Under the pieces are notes generated by a model. The model was not told the DNA's origin and did no database searches. It saw nothing but the letters and a program-made list of their open reading frames with translations. DNA of 46,947 bases, taken from NCBI GenBank assembly GCA_031180405.1, contig JAPSLU010000014.1, forward strand, positions 1 through 46,947, written 5' to 3'. The stretch's first letter is position 1, and the number at the start of each line of letters is the position of its first letter. Both the position numbers and the translations under genes were made by a program. Source of the DNA: Bacillus sp. (in: firmicutes) (GTDB lineage: Bacteria > Bacillota > Bacilli > Bacillales > Bacillaceae). Shown here piece after piece: positions 8,291 to 16,199 of this stretch.

Positions 8291-8698
8291 CTATGCTACA
8301 CGAATTGCTTTTCCAAAAGGTACCTTTGGAATAAATTCATCAGGAACTAACCAAAAAACTTCATTTTTCACTTTTAGTTCTTCATAAAAATATCCAGTTA
8401 CATCCGTGATATAAAAGAGTGTGTCAATTTTTTCCTCTTCAGCCCATTCTAACACCTCTGTATAGGAGGACTTACCATGTTTATAATAAGTAATTTGATC
8501 TTCTTTAATTGGTGATATCTTTCTTATCTTAAAATCTGCTTGCACTAATAATGCATTAGGGGCAACTTCCGCAAACAACTTAACTATATTTTGTATTAAT
8601 ACTTTATTCGTTTGGTCAGTCGAAGTGTCAATTGCAAGAGCTATTTTCTTTCCATCTCGTTCCTGCAATTTTGATAGCAGCTGTTTTTGCCATTTCAT
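8291..8698 (-). CDS. Orphan VWA-like (DUF2201 C-terminal type) protein
   Basis: A 135-residue protein that looks like an isolated von Willebrand A-like domain. Near the N-terminus is KIALAIDTSTDQ (the strand and D-x-S-x region of a MIDAS-like site, here DTST), then YTEVLEWAEEEKIDTLFYITD, and the end WLVPDEFIPKVPFGKAIRV resembles the C-terminal signature of the VWA-like domain linked to AAA/MoxR-type partners. No ATPase partner is nearby. The start is the second ATG (8696-8698), nine nt after GAGGGGAG; the first ATG abuts that site. The family call is from pattern recognition only and is tentative. Confidence 0.6.
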   Translation of the reverse strand: MKWQKQLLSKLQERDGKKIALAIDTSTDQTNKVLIQNIVKLFAEVAPNALLVQADFKIRKISPIKEDQITYYKHGKSSYTEVLEWAEEEKIDTLFYITDVTGYFYEELKVKNEVFWLVPDEFIPKVPFGKAIRVA

Positions 8699-8805
8699 CA
8701 AGAACATCTCCCCTCACATTTTTTGTGAAGCACATCTATTTTTACTCAAACCGATTGATCCTATGCCATGGAATGATATATTTTTCTTCAACAACTTTAT
8801 TTCAT

Positions 8806-9024
8806 TTATTGAAGCTCATTTCCACTTAAATGCACAAACTGACCAGTACCGTTACAACCTGGACAATCAAAAATGGAATCATAAGTTGGCAAATATACAC
8901 TTGTTATGGCTGAAATAAAGCCTCTCCCTTTACAGTCTGGACATCTACCTAATGACTCCATATCTGCTCGTACTTTTTCTGTTCGTGACTGTTTCCAATC
9001 AGCTATACCACGAAGAAAATTCAT
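8806..9024 (-). CDS. DnaJ-type zinc-finger microprotein 1
   Basis: A 72-residue protein with two CxxCxGxG modules, CPDCKGRG (about residues 28-35) and CPGCNGTG (about 54-61), the metal-binding unit of the DnaJ cysteine-rich domain, preceded by a basic helix (WKQSRTEKVRADM). It is paralogous to the protein at 9837-10034: both share a Trp-Lys/Arg helix, LGRCPDC, and a C-x2-CNGTG end. Such proteins are common in Bacillaceae and are sometimes mislabelled methionine aminopeptidase. Start ATG at 9022-9024 with TGAGGTGA upstream. Likely a small zinc protein binding protein or nucleic acid; role unknown. Confidence 0.75.
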   Translation of the reverse strand: MNFLRGIADWKQSRTEKVRADMESLGRCPDCKGRGFISAITSVYLPTYDSIFDCPGCNGTGQFVHLSGNELQ

Positions 9025-9274
9025 TGACTCACCTCATTTACCTATTTATTCCTTAATATCGATCTAAACTCCATTTTTTAAACCCGATTGTTAATTCATT
9101 TTTTCAAAATTTTAATAAACGTCATGCAATTTTAATAGTAAAAAGTCGTGTAATTTAGATAAAAATTTTGTAAAATAAAATAAGTTTATTTTATTAAAAC
9201 CGGATAAGAAACCAAAGCTTCGCTATTAGAACAAGCCTTGCTTATTCGTAGTAGGAATAGAAAAGGGGATTAAC

Positions 9275-9721
9275 ATGGCTGAATTAGCATTTAAGGAATA
9301 TAGCTTTAAAAAAGGAAGCAAAACAACTATCTATTTATACCAGAACAGTATTGAAATCATTCATAATGGATTTTTAGGTAAATTTAATAAAATTAAGTTA
9401 ATTCAATTTAAAAACATTACAAATATCATTCTAAAAGAACCAGGTTTTGCATCAAATGGCAGCATCTTATTAGATTGTGGGTTAAATAACAACAAACATG
9501 AAAAGCAAAGCAACACTATTGAGTTTTCAAAACAAGAAAGAGAAATGGCGATCCAACTCAAACAGATGATTGAAAGCAAAGTTGATGAAGTAAAAGCACA
9601 GAGAGTTGATTCTGCTGTTGATAACTTTGAAAAATTAAAGAAAATCAAAGAGCTTTATGACTTAGAGATTCTCTCCGATGAAGAGTATCATGAGCAAAAA
9701 GAGAGACTATTAGAAAATTAA
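9275..9721 (+). CDS. PH-like/SHOCT domain protein
   Basis: A 148-residue soluble protein, the only plus-strand gene in the first 11 kb. Residues 1-95 form a beta-rich pleckstrin-like (bPH) region (TIYLYQNSIEIIHNGFLGKF...ILLDCG), a helical linker follows, and residues about 121-148 (LKKIKELYDLEILSDEEYHE...LLEN) are a typical SHOCT domain, a short C-terminal helical hairpin used for oligomerisation. ATG follows AAAAGGGG. The 250 nt upstream are extremely AT-rich. It sits between two minus-strand zinc-finger paralogues. The family combination is common in Firmicutes but has no defined function. Confidence 0.8.
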   Translation: MAELAFKEYSFKKGSKTTIYLYQNSIEIIHNGFLGKFNKIKLIQFKNITNIILKEPGFASNGSILLDCGLNNNKHEKQSNTIEFSKQEREMAIQLKQMIESKVDEVKAQRVDSAVDNFEKLKKIKELYDLEILSDEEYHEQKERLLEN

Positions 9722-9747
9722 TAATTTACCTGATTAAAGCCAAAATA

Positions 9748-9830
9748 GGACAGTCCCTCCAAACCAATATATTGACATTCCTTTTTTTGAACGCCAGTAT
9801 ATCCTTAGTTTGAATAAAGACTGTCCTTTA
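9748..9830. terminator. Bidirectional terminator, long imperfect palindrome
   Basis: GGACAGTC (9748-9755) pairs with GACTGTCC (9819-9826) and inner CAAAC (9759-9763) with GTTTG (9808-9812), giving a roughly 80-nt imperfect hairpin flanked by AAAATA and TTTATT. It lies between convergent genes ending at 9721 and 9837, so it can end both. The loop is larger than in most terminators. Confidence 0.55.
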
Positions 9831-9836
9831 TTATAG

Positions 9837-10034
9837 TTAGTATTTATTTTTTTCCCACTCGGAATATTTTCCTGTTCCATTACATCTGTAACATTCTACA
9901 TTACTACCTGCATAATGCATTGGCACAATGACAATTCCATAACCACGACAATCAGGGCATCTTCCTAACTTCATCATTTTGTCTACATGAACATTTCTTC
10001 TCTTTTCAATCCAATTCATGAGCTTCATTTTCAT
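9837..10034 (-). CDS. DnaJ-type zinc-finger microprotein 2
   Basis: A 65-residue paralogue of the protein at 8806-9024: a basic N-terminal helix (MNWIEKRRNVHVDKMMKLG), then CPDCRGYG and, after a 16-residue insert, CYRCNGTGKY. The same pair of C-x2-C-x-G-x-G units should bind one or two zinc ions. The start chosen is ATG 10032-10034, six nt after AGGTG; an upstream in-frame GTG (10041-10043) is possible and would add three residues. Convergent with the SHOCT gene. Function unknown. Confidence 0.7.
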   Translation of the reverse strand: MKMKLMNWIEKRRNVHVDKMMKLGRCPDCRGYGIVIVPMHYAGSNVECYRCNGTGKYSEWEKNKY

Positions 10035-10218
10035 AATATTCACCTGACCTCGTTATTGCTGTTTTTATATAGTATTCAAAACGAAGGACAAGGTGAATAA
10101 ATTAAGAAAAATTTTTCTGAAGGAAATTAGCCGGTTGGAAGAGCGGACTTACAGTTATACATATGACTTAAAGATGCATGTATATAAATTATTTATTTCG
10201 CTGCCAATTTATACCTTT

Positions 10219-10461
10219 TTAACGTGTAAAAAACAGAATGCACTCCTTGATTGCTTCCTCCTCATCTTCCCCCCTTGTTAAAATTGTAATATTATCTTCA
10301 AACCGAATGGTAGCTAATAATCCCATTAAGCTTTTTGCATCAATTTTATAATTTGGACCGATAATATATATATCTGATTCAAACTTATTTGCCAAATTTG
10401 AAAATTGAATGAATATATCTACAGCCAATGGTTTTGCAACTTTCAGTTCTTTTACTCTCAT
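10219..10461 (-). CDS. HPr-like protein without the catalytic histidine
   Basis: An 80-residue protein of the HPr/Crh fold. The Ser46 region of HPr is well kept (KIDAKSLMGLLA, Ser at residue 44 here), as are a GEDEEEA segment and the overall length. Aligning back from FESDIYI, the active-site HARP motif of HPr is replaced: the position of His15 is a non-phosphorylatable residue, and no His occurs in the protein. Like Crh, it could be a target of HPr kinase at Ser and act in regulation rather than sugar transport, but Crh itself has a different N-terminus. Start ATG follows TAGGGAGAA-type sequence. No PTS genes adjoin it. Confidence 0.75.
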   Translation of the reverse strand: MRVKELKVAKPLAVDIFIQFSNLANKFESDIYIIGPNYKIDAKSLMGLLATIRFEDNITILTRGEDEEEAIKECILFFTR

Positions 10462-10568
10462 CCTATTCTCCCTAAGATATTTTTATAAAATTCTATTTAA
10501 AACTTGGTTTGTTCATGACAAGTTTCTTTAAAAATAATTATTAGAAAAGTTTGATCGATATATACTTT

Positions 10569-10901
10569 TTAATTCCTTTTATCCTCTGAATGAATAACTA
10601 AGTGATTTTGTTCATCTGTATGTATAACTATTTCTTTTTTTTCTGTATAATCTTTATTATTAAAGACTAACTTGATTCCATTTAGCATGACAACATGATC
10701 AGATAAGATCCACCCACATAAACGGGACAAATTTTTTACAGTATGACCAATACGATGCTTTTCTAAGTCATTTATTTTATTGTTATGCACTGTTTGTTCT
10801 GATGTTTCCAATACATAACCCCTCACTTCAATTTTCTCATTTCTTAATTGCTTCATTAATTGATATTCTTTAAATAATTTGATTTTATCATCATTAGTCA
10901 T
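10569..10901 (-). CDS. Hypothetical protein, 110 residues
   Basis: A soluble 110-residue protein not recognised as a named family. The first half is helical and charged (DDKIKLFKEYQLMKQLRNEK), the middle has HTVKNLSRLCGWILSDHVV, and the end is beta-rich and His-containing (IVIHTDEQNHLVIHSEDK). No signal peptide or membrane segment. The ATG follows GAGGCGATGTAA, a reasonable binding site, and composition matches its neighbours. A weak hairpin (AAACTTG at 10500-10506 with CAAGTTT at 10519-10525) downstream may end it. Function unknown. Confidence 0.6.
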   Translation of the reverse strand: MTNDDKIKLFKEYQLMKQLRNEKIEVRGYVLETSEQTVHNNKINDLEKHRIGHTVKNLSRLCGWILSDHVVMLNGIKLVFNNKDYTEKKEIVIHTDEQNHLVIHSEDKRN

Positions 10902-11012
10902 TTACATCGCCTCACTCTTATTTTTTCACCAGTATTACACAAAAATACTCATTTTCTACTTGTTAATCTGATTTTCTTATTTCCTTTCCTGCCAAAGAAA
11001 TATTATGTAAAA

Positions 11013-11037
11013 GAAAAAACACCCTATAAAGAGTGTT
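11013..11037 (-). terminator. Terminator of the 89-residue gene
   Basis: AACACTCT/AGGGTGTT stem with one mismatch and a short loop on the minus strand, followed by TTTTTTCTTTT. It overlaps the stop codon of the gene at 11036-11305. Confidence 0.7.
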
Positions 11038-11305
11038 AATCCATTAAACCTTCATCTATATATACCTCCATACCTTCTTCCTCCAAGCATTCGCCAAAGA
11101 ATTTAACCTCATTCTTAAAATCATAGTTAATTATATTTAGATCCTGATCATCGGCATCATACACAGCAATAACAACACCATCTGCATAAAGGTTTATATA
11201 GTTATCTGTTCCTTGTAGCCGTGCTTCTACACTGAATACTTCGCCTTTTAGTATTTCTTTATTGGCTTTTAAGGCTTTAGTTAATAAATTTTTTATTTCT
11301 TTCAT
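11036..11305 (-). CDS. Hypothetical acidic protein, 89 residues
   Basis: An 89-residue acidic protein: an N-terminal basic helix (MKEIKNLLTKALKANKEIL) followed by beta-strand pattern (VEARLQGTDNYINLYADGVVIAVYDADDQDL) and an acidic tail (EEEGMEVYIDEGLMD). I do not recognise the family. It has an excellent AAGGAGGT binding site eight nt before the ATG and its own terminator, so it is a well-expressed single gene. An 11-bp perfect inverted repeat lies upstream and may control it. Function unknown. Confidence 0.7.
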   Translation of the reverse strand: MKEIKNLLTKALKANKEILKGEVFSVEARLQGTDNYINLYADGVVIAVYDADDQDLNIINYDFKNEVKFFGECLEEEGMEVYIDEGLMD

Positions 11306-11329
11306 TTATGTAACCTCCTTTTTTAAACT

Positions 11330-11362
11330 CTTTATAGGTTGTATCATATTAAACCTATAAAG
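11330..11362. promoter_or_regulatory. 11-bp perfect inverted repeat, candidate operator
   Basis: CTTTATAGGTT (11330-11340) and AACCTATAAAG (11352-11362) are perfect inverted copies around an 11-nt centre. On the minus strand the centre contains TATGAT, a -10-like hexamer, about 45 nt upstream of the ATG at 11305. It may be a repressor operator or a leader hairpin; no good -35 is seen. Confidence 0.5.
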
Positions 11363-11607
11363 TACAAATTTTATCAAAATCATGAAAACAGAGGAATATC
11401 CAAGACTAGTCTGAGATCTTTTAAAGTATATTTAAAAATAACTTTCTCTTGTCTTTTGCAAAATCAAAATCCTCTTCACCCATCAAATTCCTCTTAAATG
11501 GTTATCACCATTTAGGGTCCAAATATATATATCAAAATGATAACTTATAAAATCTATTATATAGAAGATAAAGAACTAACTGATTGAAGTGGATATTCTT
11601 AATCTAT

Positions 11608-11636
11608 TTGCTTTTCCAGATATTATCTGTTATGAT
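11608..11636 (+). promoter_or_regulatory. Sigma-A promoter of cspD
   Basis: TTGCTT (11608-11613), a 17-nt spacer and TATGAT (11631-11636). The expected start near 11643 gives a 5' leader of about 120 nt, typical of cold-shock mRNAs. The leader contains TGTGGA...TCCACA just before the AGGAGG binding site. The remaining part of the 458-base intergenic stretch upstream (11306-11763) holds only an inverted repeat at 11330-11362 and a small palindrome TAAATGG...CCATTTA at 11495-11514. Confidence 0.7.
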
Positions 11637-11763
11637 GAAATAGAATTATTTTTGTTCGGTATGTAAGGAAAAGAATAAGTATTTAAAACTTTTCGCCTTT
11701 GATATCTAATTGAACAACTATAGTAATAAATTGTGGAATAGATCCACACAGGAGGCAACAATT

Positions 11764-11964
11764 ATGCAACAAGGTACAGTAAAATGGTTTAACGCAGAAA
11801 AAGGTTTCGGTTTCATCGAAGTTGAAGGTGGAGATGATGTATTCGTACATTTCTCAGCTATCCAAGGCGAAGGTTTTAAATCTTTAGAAGAAGGTCAAAA
11901 AGTTACATTTGACACTGAACAAGGTCAACGCGGTCTTCAAGCTACTAACGTTAATAAAGCATAA
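11764..11964 (+). CDS. cspD: Cold-shock protein CspD
   Basis: A 66-residue single cold-shock domain protein, an RNA chaperone that binds single-stranded nucleic acid. RNP-1 (KGFGFIEV) and RNP-2 (VFVHFSAI) are intact, with WFNAEKG and the C-terminal GLQATNV. The start is ATG 11764, eight nt after AGGAGG; an upstream in-frame ATG would add residues unlike any cold-shock protein. [10 protein letters not shown] and GGDDVF are closest in memory to CspD, which lies in the same neighbourhood of the B. subtilis map; CspB or CspC are less likely. Followed by a clear terminator. Confidence 0.93.
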   Translation: MQQGTVKWFNAEKGFGFIEVEGGDDVFVHFSAIQGEGFKSLEEGQKVTFDTEQGQRGLQATNVNKA

Positions 11965-11971
11965 TTACTGA

Positions 11972-11996
11972 GGGCTCCATTATGGAGTCCTTTTTT
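11972..11996 (+). terminator. Terminator of cspD
   Basis: GGGCTCCAT/ATGGAGTCC stem (11972-11990) followed by six T residues, eight nt after the cspD stop. Confidence 0.9.
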
Positions 11997-12013
11997 ATAT
12001 GGATAAATAAAAC

Positions 12014-12035
12014 CCCCATTCATTAATGAATGGGG
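12014..12035. terminator. Hairpin, possible minus-strand terminator
   Basis: CCCCATTCA, loop TTAA, TGAATGGGG. On the minus strand it is followed by GTTTTATTT. It may be a second terminator after pbuX. The 12036-12178 stretch between it and the pbuX terminator shows no gene. Confidence 0.45.
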
Positions 12036-12178
12036 TGAGGGTTAAAGATGTAAAAAGGTACTAAATGGTTAGCTAAAGCATAACACACTACTTATAGAAT
12101 ACCTAATATTTTAAAGCTGTGTTCGCAAACCTAGTTGCCTTGTTAACTCTGACTGTTATTTTTTTCTCTTCAGAAAGA

Positions 12179-12237
12179 AAAAACGTCACCATCAAATTGC
12201 ATGCCTATGACATGAAAATGCAGGTAACGTTTTTTTA
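12179..12237 (-). terminator. Terminator of xpt-pbuX
   Basis: AAACGTTACC...GGTGACGTTTTTT on the minus strand encloses a second inverted repeat TGCAT...ATGCA and ends in T residues, 33 nt after the pbuX stop. The A/T flanks are symmetrical, so it may work both ways. Confidence 0.7.
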
Positions 12238-12269
12238 TTAATAGGATACATATAGAATTCTAAAGCATT

Positions 12270-14209
<1,940 letters not shown>

Positions 14210-14250
14210 TCAACTTACTGTAGTTCTACATTTAGCTCACCTAGATAAAT

Positions 14251-14293
14251 AAAAAAGCGACATTGCTTCAACTAAAAGTGAAGCAATGTCGCT
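14251..14293 (-). terminator. Riboswitch expression-platform terminator
   Basis: A perfect 15-bp stem, AGCGACATTGCTTCA (14257-14271) with its inverse at 14279-14293, loop of seven nt, ends in six U on the minus strand. It lies between the guanine aptamer and xpt and should form when guanine is bound. Confidence 0.95.
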
Positions 14294-14340
14294 TTCATTT
14301 TACATTCATAGTAAAAGCAAGTAGCAACAAAGAAACTCCA

Positions 14341-14407
14341 CTCATAGTCGAACATTTTACGGTTGTCCGGTAGAAACTTGTAGGCCTTATCCCTACGATT
14401 ATATGAG
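14341..14407 (-). ncRNA. Guanine riboswitch aptamer
   Basis: On the minus strand the sequence runs from CTCATATAATCG, through the P2/P3 loops, to GACTATGAG. The conserved ATAATCG, GTTTCTACC and GACTATG core of purine riboswitches is complete. The specificity position (the C after GA in GACTATG) is C, which selects guanine/hypoxanthine rather than adenine. It precedes a terminator and xpt-pbuX, so guanine turns the operon off. Confidence 0.97.
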
Positions 14408-14426
14408 CGCTATGCAATTAATTAAA

Positions 14427-14454
14427 ATTATACCAATTCCCTTGTCAATTTCAA
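14427..14454 (-). promoter_or_regulatory. Sigma-A promoter of xpt-pbuX
   Basis: On the minus strand TTGAAA (14449-14454), a 16-nt spacer and TATAAT (14427-14432), ending 20 nt before the aptamer. A CGAAC (14474-14478) upstream could be half of a PurR box, but the normal inverted partner at the right distance is not evident. Confidence 0.75.
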
Positions 14455-14538
14455 GTCTTTTCGGACAAAAATACGAACTTTTTTTATTTTTTTAATATTA
14501 ATATTCGGATATCAACAATCTAATATTTACCATCCTGA

Positions 14539-16044
14539 TTACAATCGATATAATATTCTGTATTTTCCTTCTAGATAATCAATTAAATACTGAGCATTTA
14601 ATTCTTCTCCTGTCACATCCTTTAAAATTTCTAAAGGCTGTTTCGTTCTTCCGAATTGGTGAATTTTATATGTTAGCCAATCCTTTATTTCTCCAAATTG
14701 ACCTGTTTCGATAAGCTCATCAAAATTAGGAAGATCCTTGATCATGGCATTTTTTATTTGAGCCGCATACATGTATCCTAATGCATAGGAAGGAAAATAG
14801 CCAAAACTTCCCCCTGCCCAATGAACATCCTGAAGCACACCTTGAGAGTCATTTCCAGGTGTAACACCTAAATATTCCTCATATTTCTCATTCCATATAC
14901 GTGGAAGTTCATCAACAGAAATCTCATCATTAAATAAGGCTTTTTCAATTTCATATCGAATCATTATATGGAGGCAATATGTTAATTCATCTGCTTCAAT
15001 TCTAATTAAAGAAGGCTTAGACTCATTTATTGCCTCGTAAAAACGATCTAAGCTAACCTCACTGAATTGTTCGGGAGAATACGTTTTTAGCTTATCAAAA
15101 TACCTTTGCCAAAATCCTTTATTTCTCCCTACAAAGTTTTCGTAAAACAGAGATTGTGACTCGTGTATCCCCATTGAAGTCCCGCTACATAACAACGTTC
15201 CTTCATACTCTTCTGAAATGTTCTGTTCATAGATAGCATGCCCGCACTCATGGATCGTCCCAAATATTGCTGTGCGGAAATCACCCTCGTCATATTTTGT
15301 TGTCACCCTAACGTCATTTCGATTTAGTGTGATCTCAAAGGGATGAACAGTTTCATCTAATCTACCTGCCTCAAAATCATAGCCTAGCTCCTTTAACAGA
15401 AACTCACTTATTTCTTTTTGTTTTTCTTTAACAAATGGTTTAAATATGAAATCTGTATTCGGCTTAAATGTTGATTCAGAAATTTGTTTAACAAGCGGTA
15501 CAATCCGTTCACGAACCTGTGCAAAAACTCTGTCCAATGTTTCTACAGTGATTCCTGGTTCATATTCATTTAACAACGCATTATACTTGTGGCCTTCATA
15601 TCCCCAGTTCTTAATTAGTTTCTTATTATAATTAACGATTTTTTTTAAGAATGGTGCAAACAGCTGGAAATCTGATTTTTCTTTTGCTAGCTCCCAGACT
15701 GACTCAGCATTTGAGCATAAAGTAACATATTCTTTATACTCATTAGATGGAATGACCTTATTTTTTCTGTATTCTTTTTTTAGGATCTCTATCGCCTTTT
15801 GAGAAATATAGTGTAAGTTCTCATAAACCCCTTCTTTTGATAAAGCAGTTAAATATTCATGCATCTGATCTGATACAAGCATTTCAAATGCTTCTGTTGA
15901 TAGCATCCCAATTACTTCTGAACGTTGTTGGACTCCTTTTTTAGGTGCACCTGTTCTCATGTCCCAATACATCACATTTATCGCTTCATCATATGATTGC
16001 ATTTTTCTAATGTAATCTAAAAACTCTTCCTCAAGTCGAATCAA
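14539..16044 (-). CDS. ypwA: Metallocarboxypeptidase YpwA (family M32)
   Basis: A 501-residue zinc carboxypeptidase that removes C-terminal residues from peptides. The M32 HExxH site is HECGH starting at residue 265 (in GTIHECGHAIYEQN), with HESQSLFYEN supplying the third ligand about 30 residues on, and the family motifs DVRVTTKYDEGDF and GSFGYFPSYALGYMYA (its GYFPSYALG core) are present. Length matches B. subtilis YpwA. The ATG opens MIRLEEEFLDYIRKMQ with an AAGTGAGA-type site. No signal peptide, so it acts in the cytosol. No clear terminator follows it before the xpt promoter region. Confidence 0.95.
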   Translation of the reverse strand: MIRLEEEFLDYIRKMQSYDEAINVMYWDMRTGAPKKGVQQRSEVIGMLSTEAFEMLVSDQMHEYLTALSKEGVYENLHYISQKAIEILKKEYRKNKVIPSNEYKEYVTLCSNAESVWELAKEKSDFQLFAPFLKKIVNYNKKLIKNWGYEGHKYNALLNEYEPGITVETLDRVFAQVRERIVPLVKQISESTFKPNTDFIFKPFVKEKQKEISEFLLKELGYDFEAGRLDETVHPFEITLNRNDVRVTTKYDEGDFRTAIFGTIHECGHAIYEQNISEEYEGTLLCSGTSMGIHESQSLFYENFVGRNKGFWQRYFDKLKTYSPEQFSEVSLDRFYEAINESKPSLIRIEADELTYCLHIMIRYEIEKALFNDEISVDELPRIWNEKYEEYLGVTPGNDSQGVLQDVHWAGGSFGYFPSYALGYMYAAQIKNAMIKDLPNFDELIETGQFGEIKDWLTYKIHQFGRTKQPLEILKDVTGEELNAQYLIDYLEGKYRILYRL

Positions 16045-16143
16045 TTATCTCACTTCCTTTTGTCATATAGATGCTAATATGTATTTCACTTTGCCTCATT
16101 CTATGAATGAATATGTAAAAACAGAATAATATCGTCAAGAGTA

Positions 16144-16187
16144 TTTTAGCCCTACTAGATATTGCTATAAATCTAGGAGGGCTAAAA
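16144..16187. terminator. Terminator of ypvA
   Basis: TTTTAGCCCT (16144-16153) and AGGGCTAAAA (16178-16187) are perfect inverted copies with an inner CTAGAT/ATCTAG pairing. It starts 13 nt after the ypvA stop. T-runs are short on both sides. Confidence 0.7.
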
Positions 16188-16199
16188 CCTTTTCTATTA

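Noticed and set aside
9174-9195. Palindrome AATAAAATAA-gt-TTATTTTATT upstream of the SHOCT gene
   Set aside because: Low-complexity A/T sequence in a very AT-rich gap; such symmetry is expected by chance.
14474-14508. CGAAC...TTCGG as a PurR box pair upstream of xpt
   Set aside because: The spacing between the two half-motifs is much larger than the usual 16-17 nt, and the flanks match poorly; not called as an operator.
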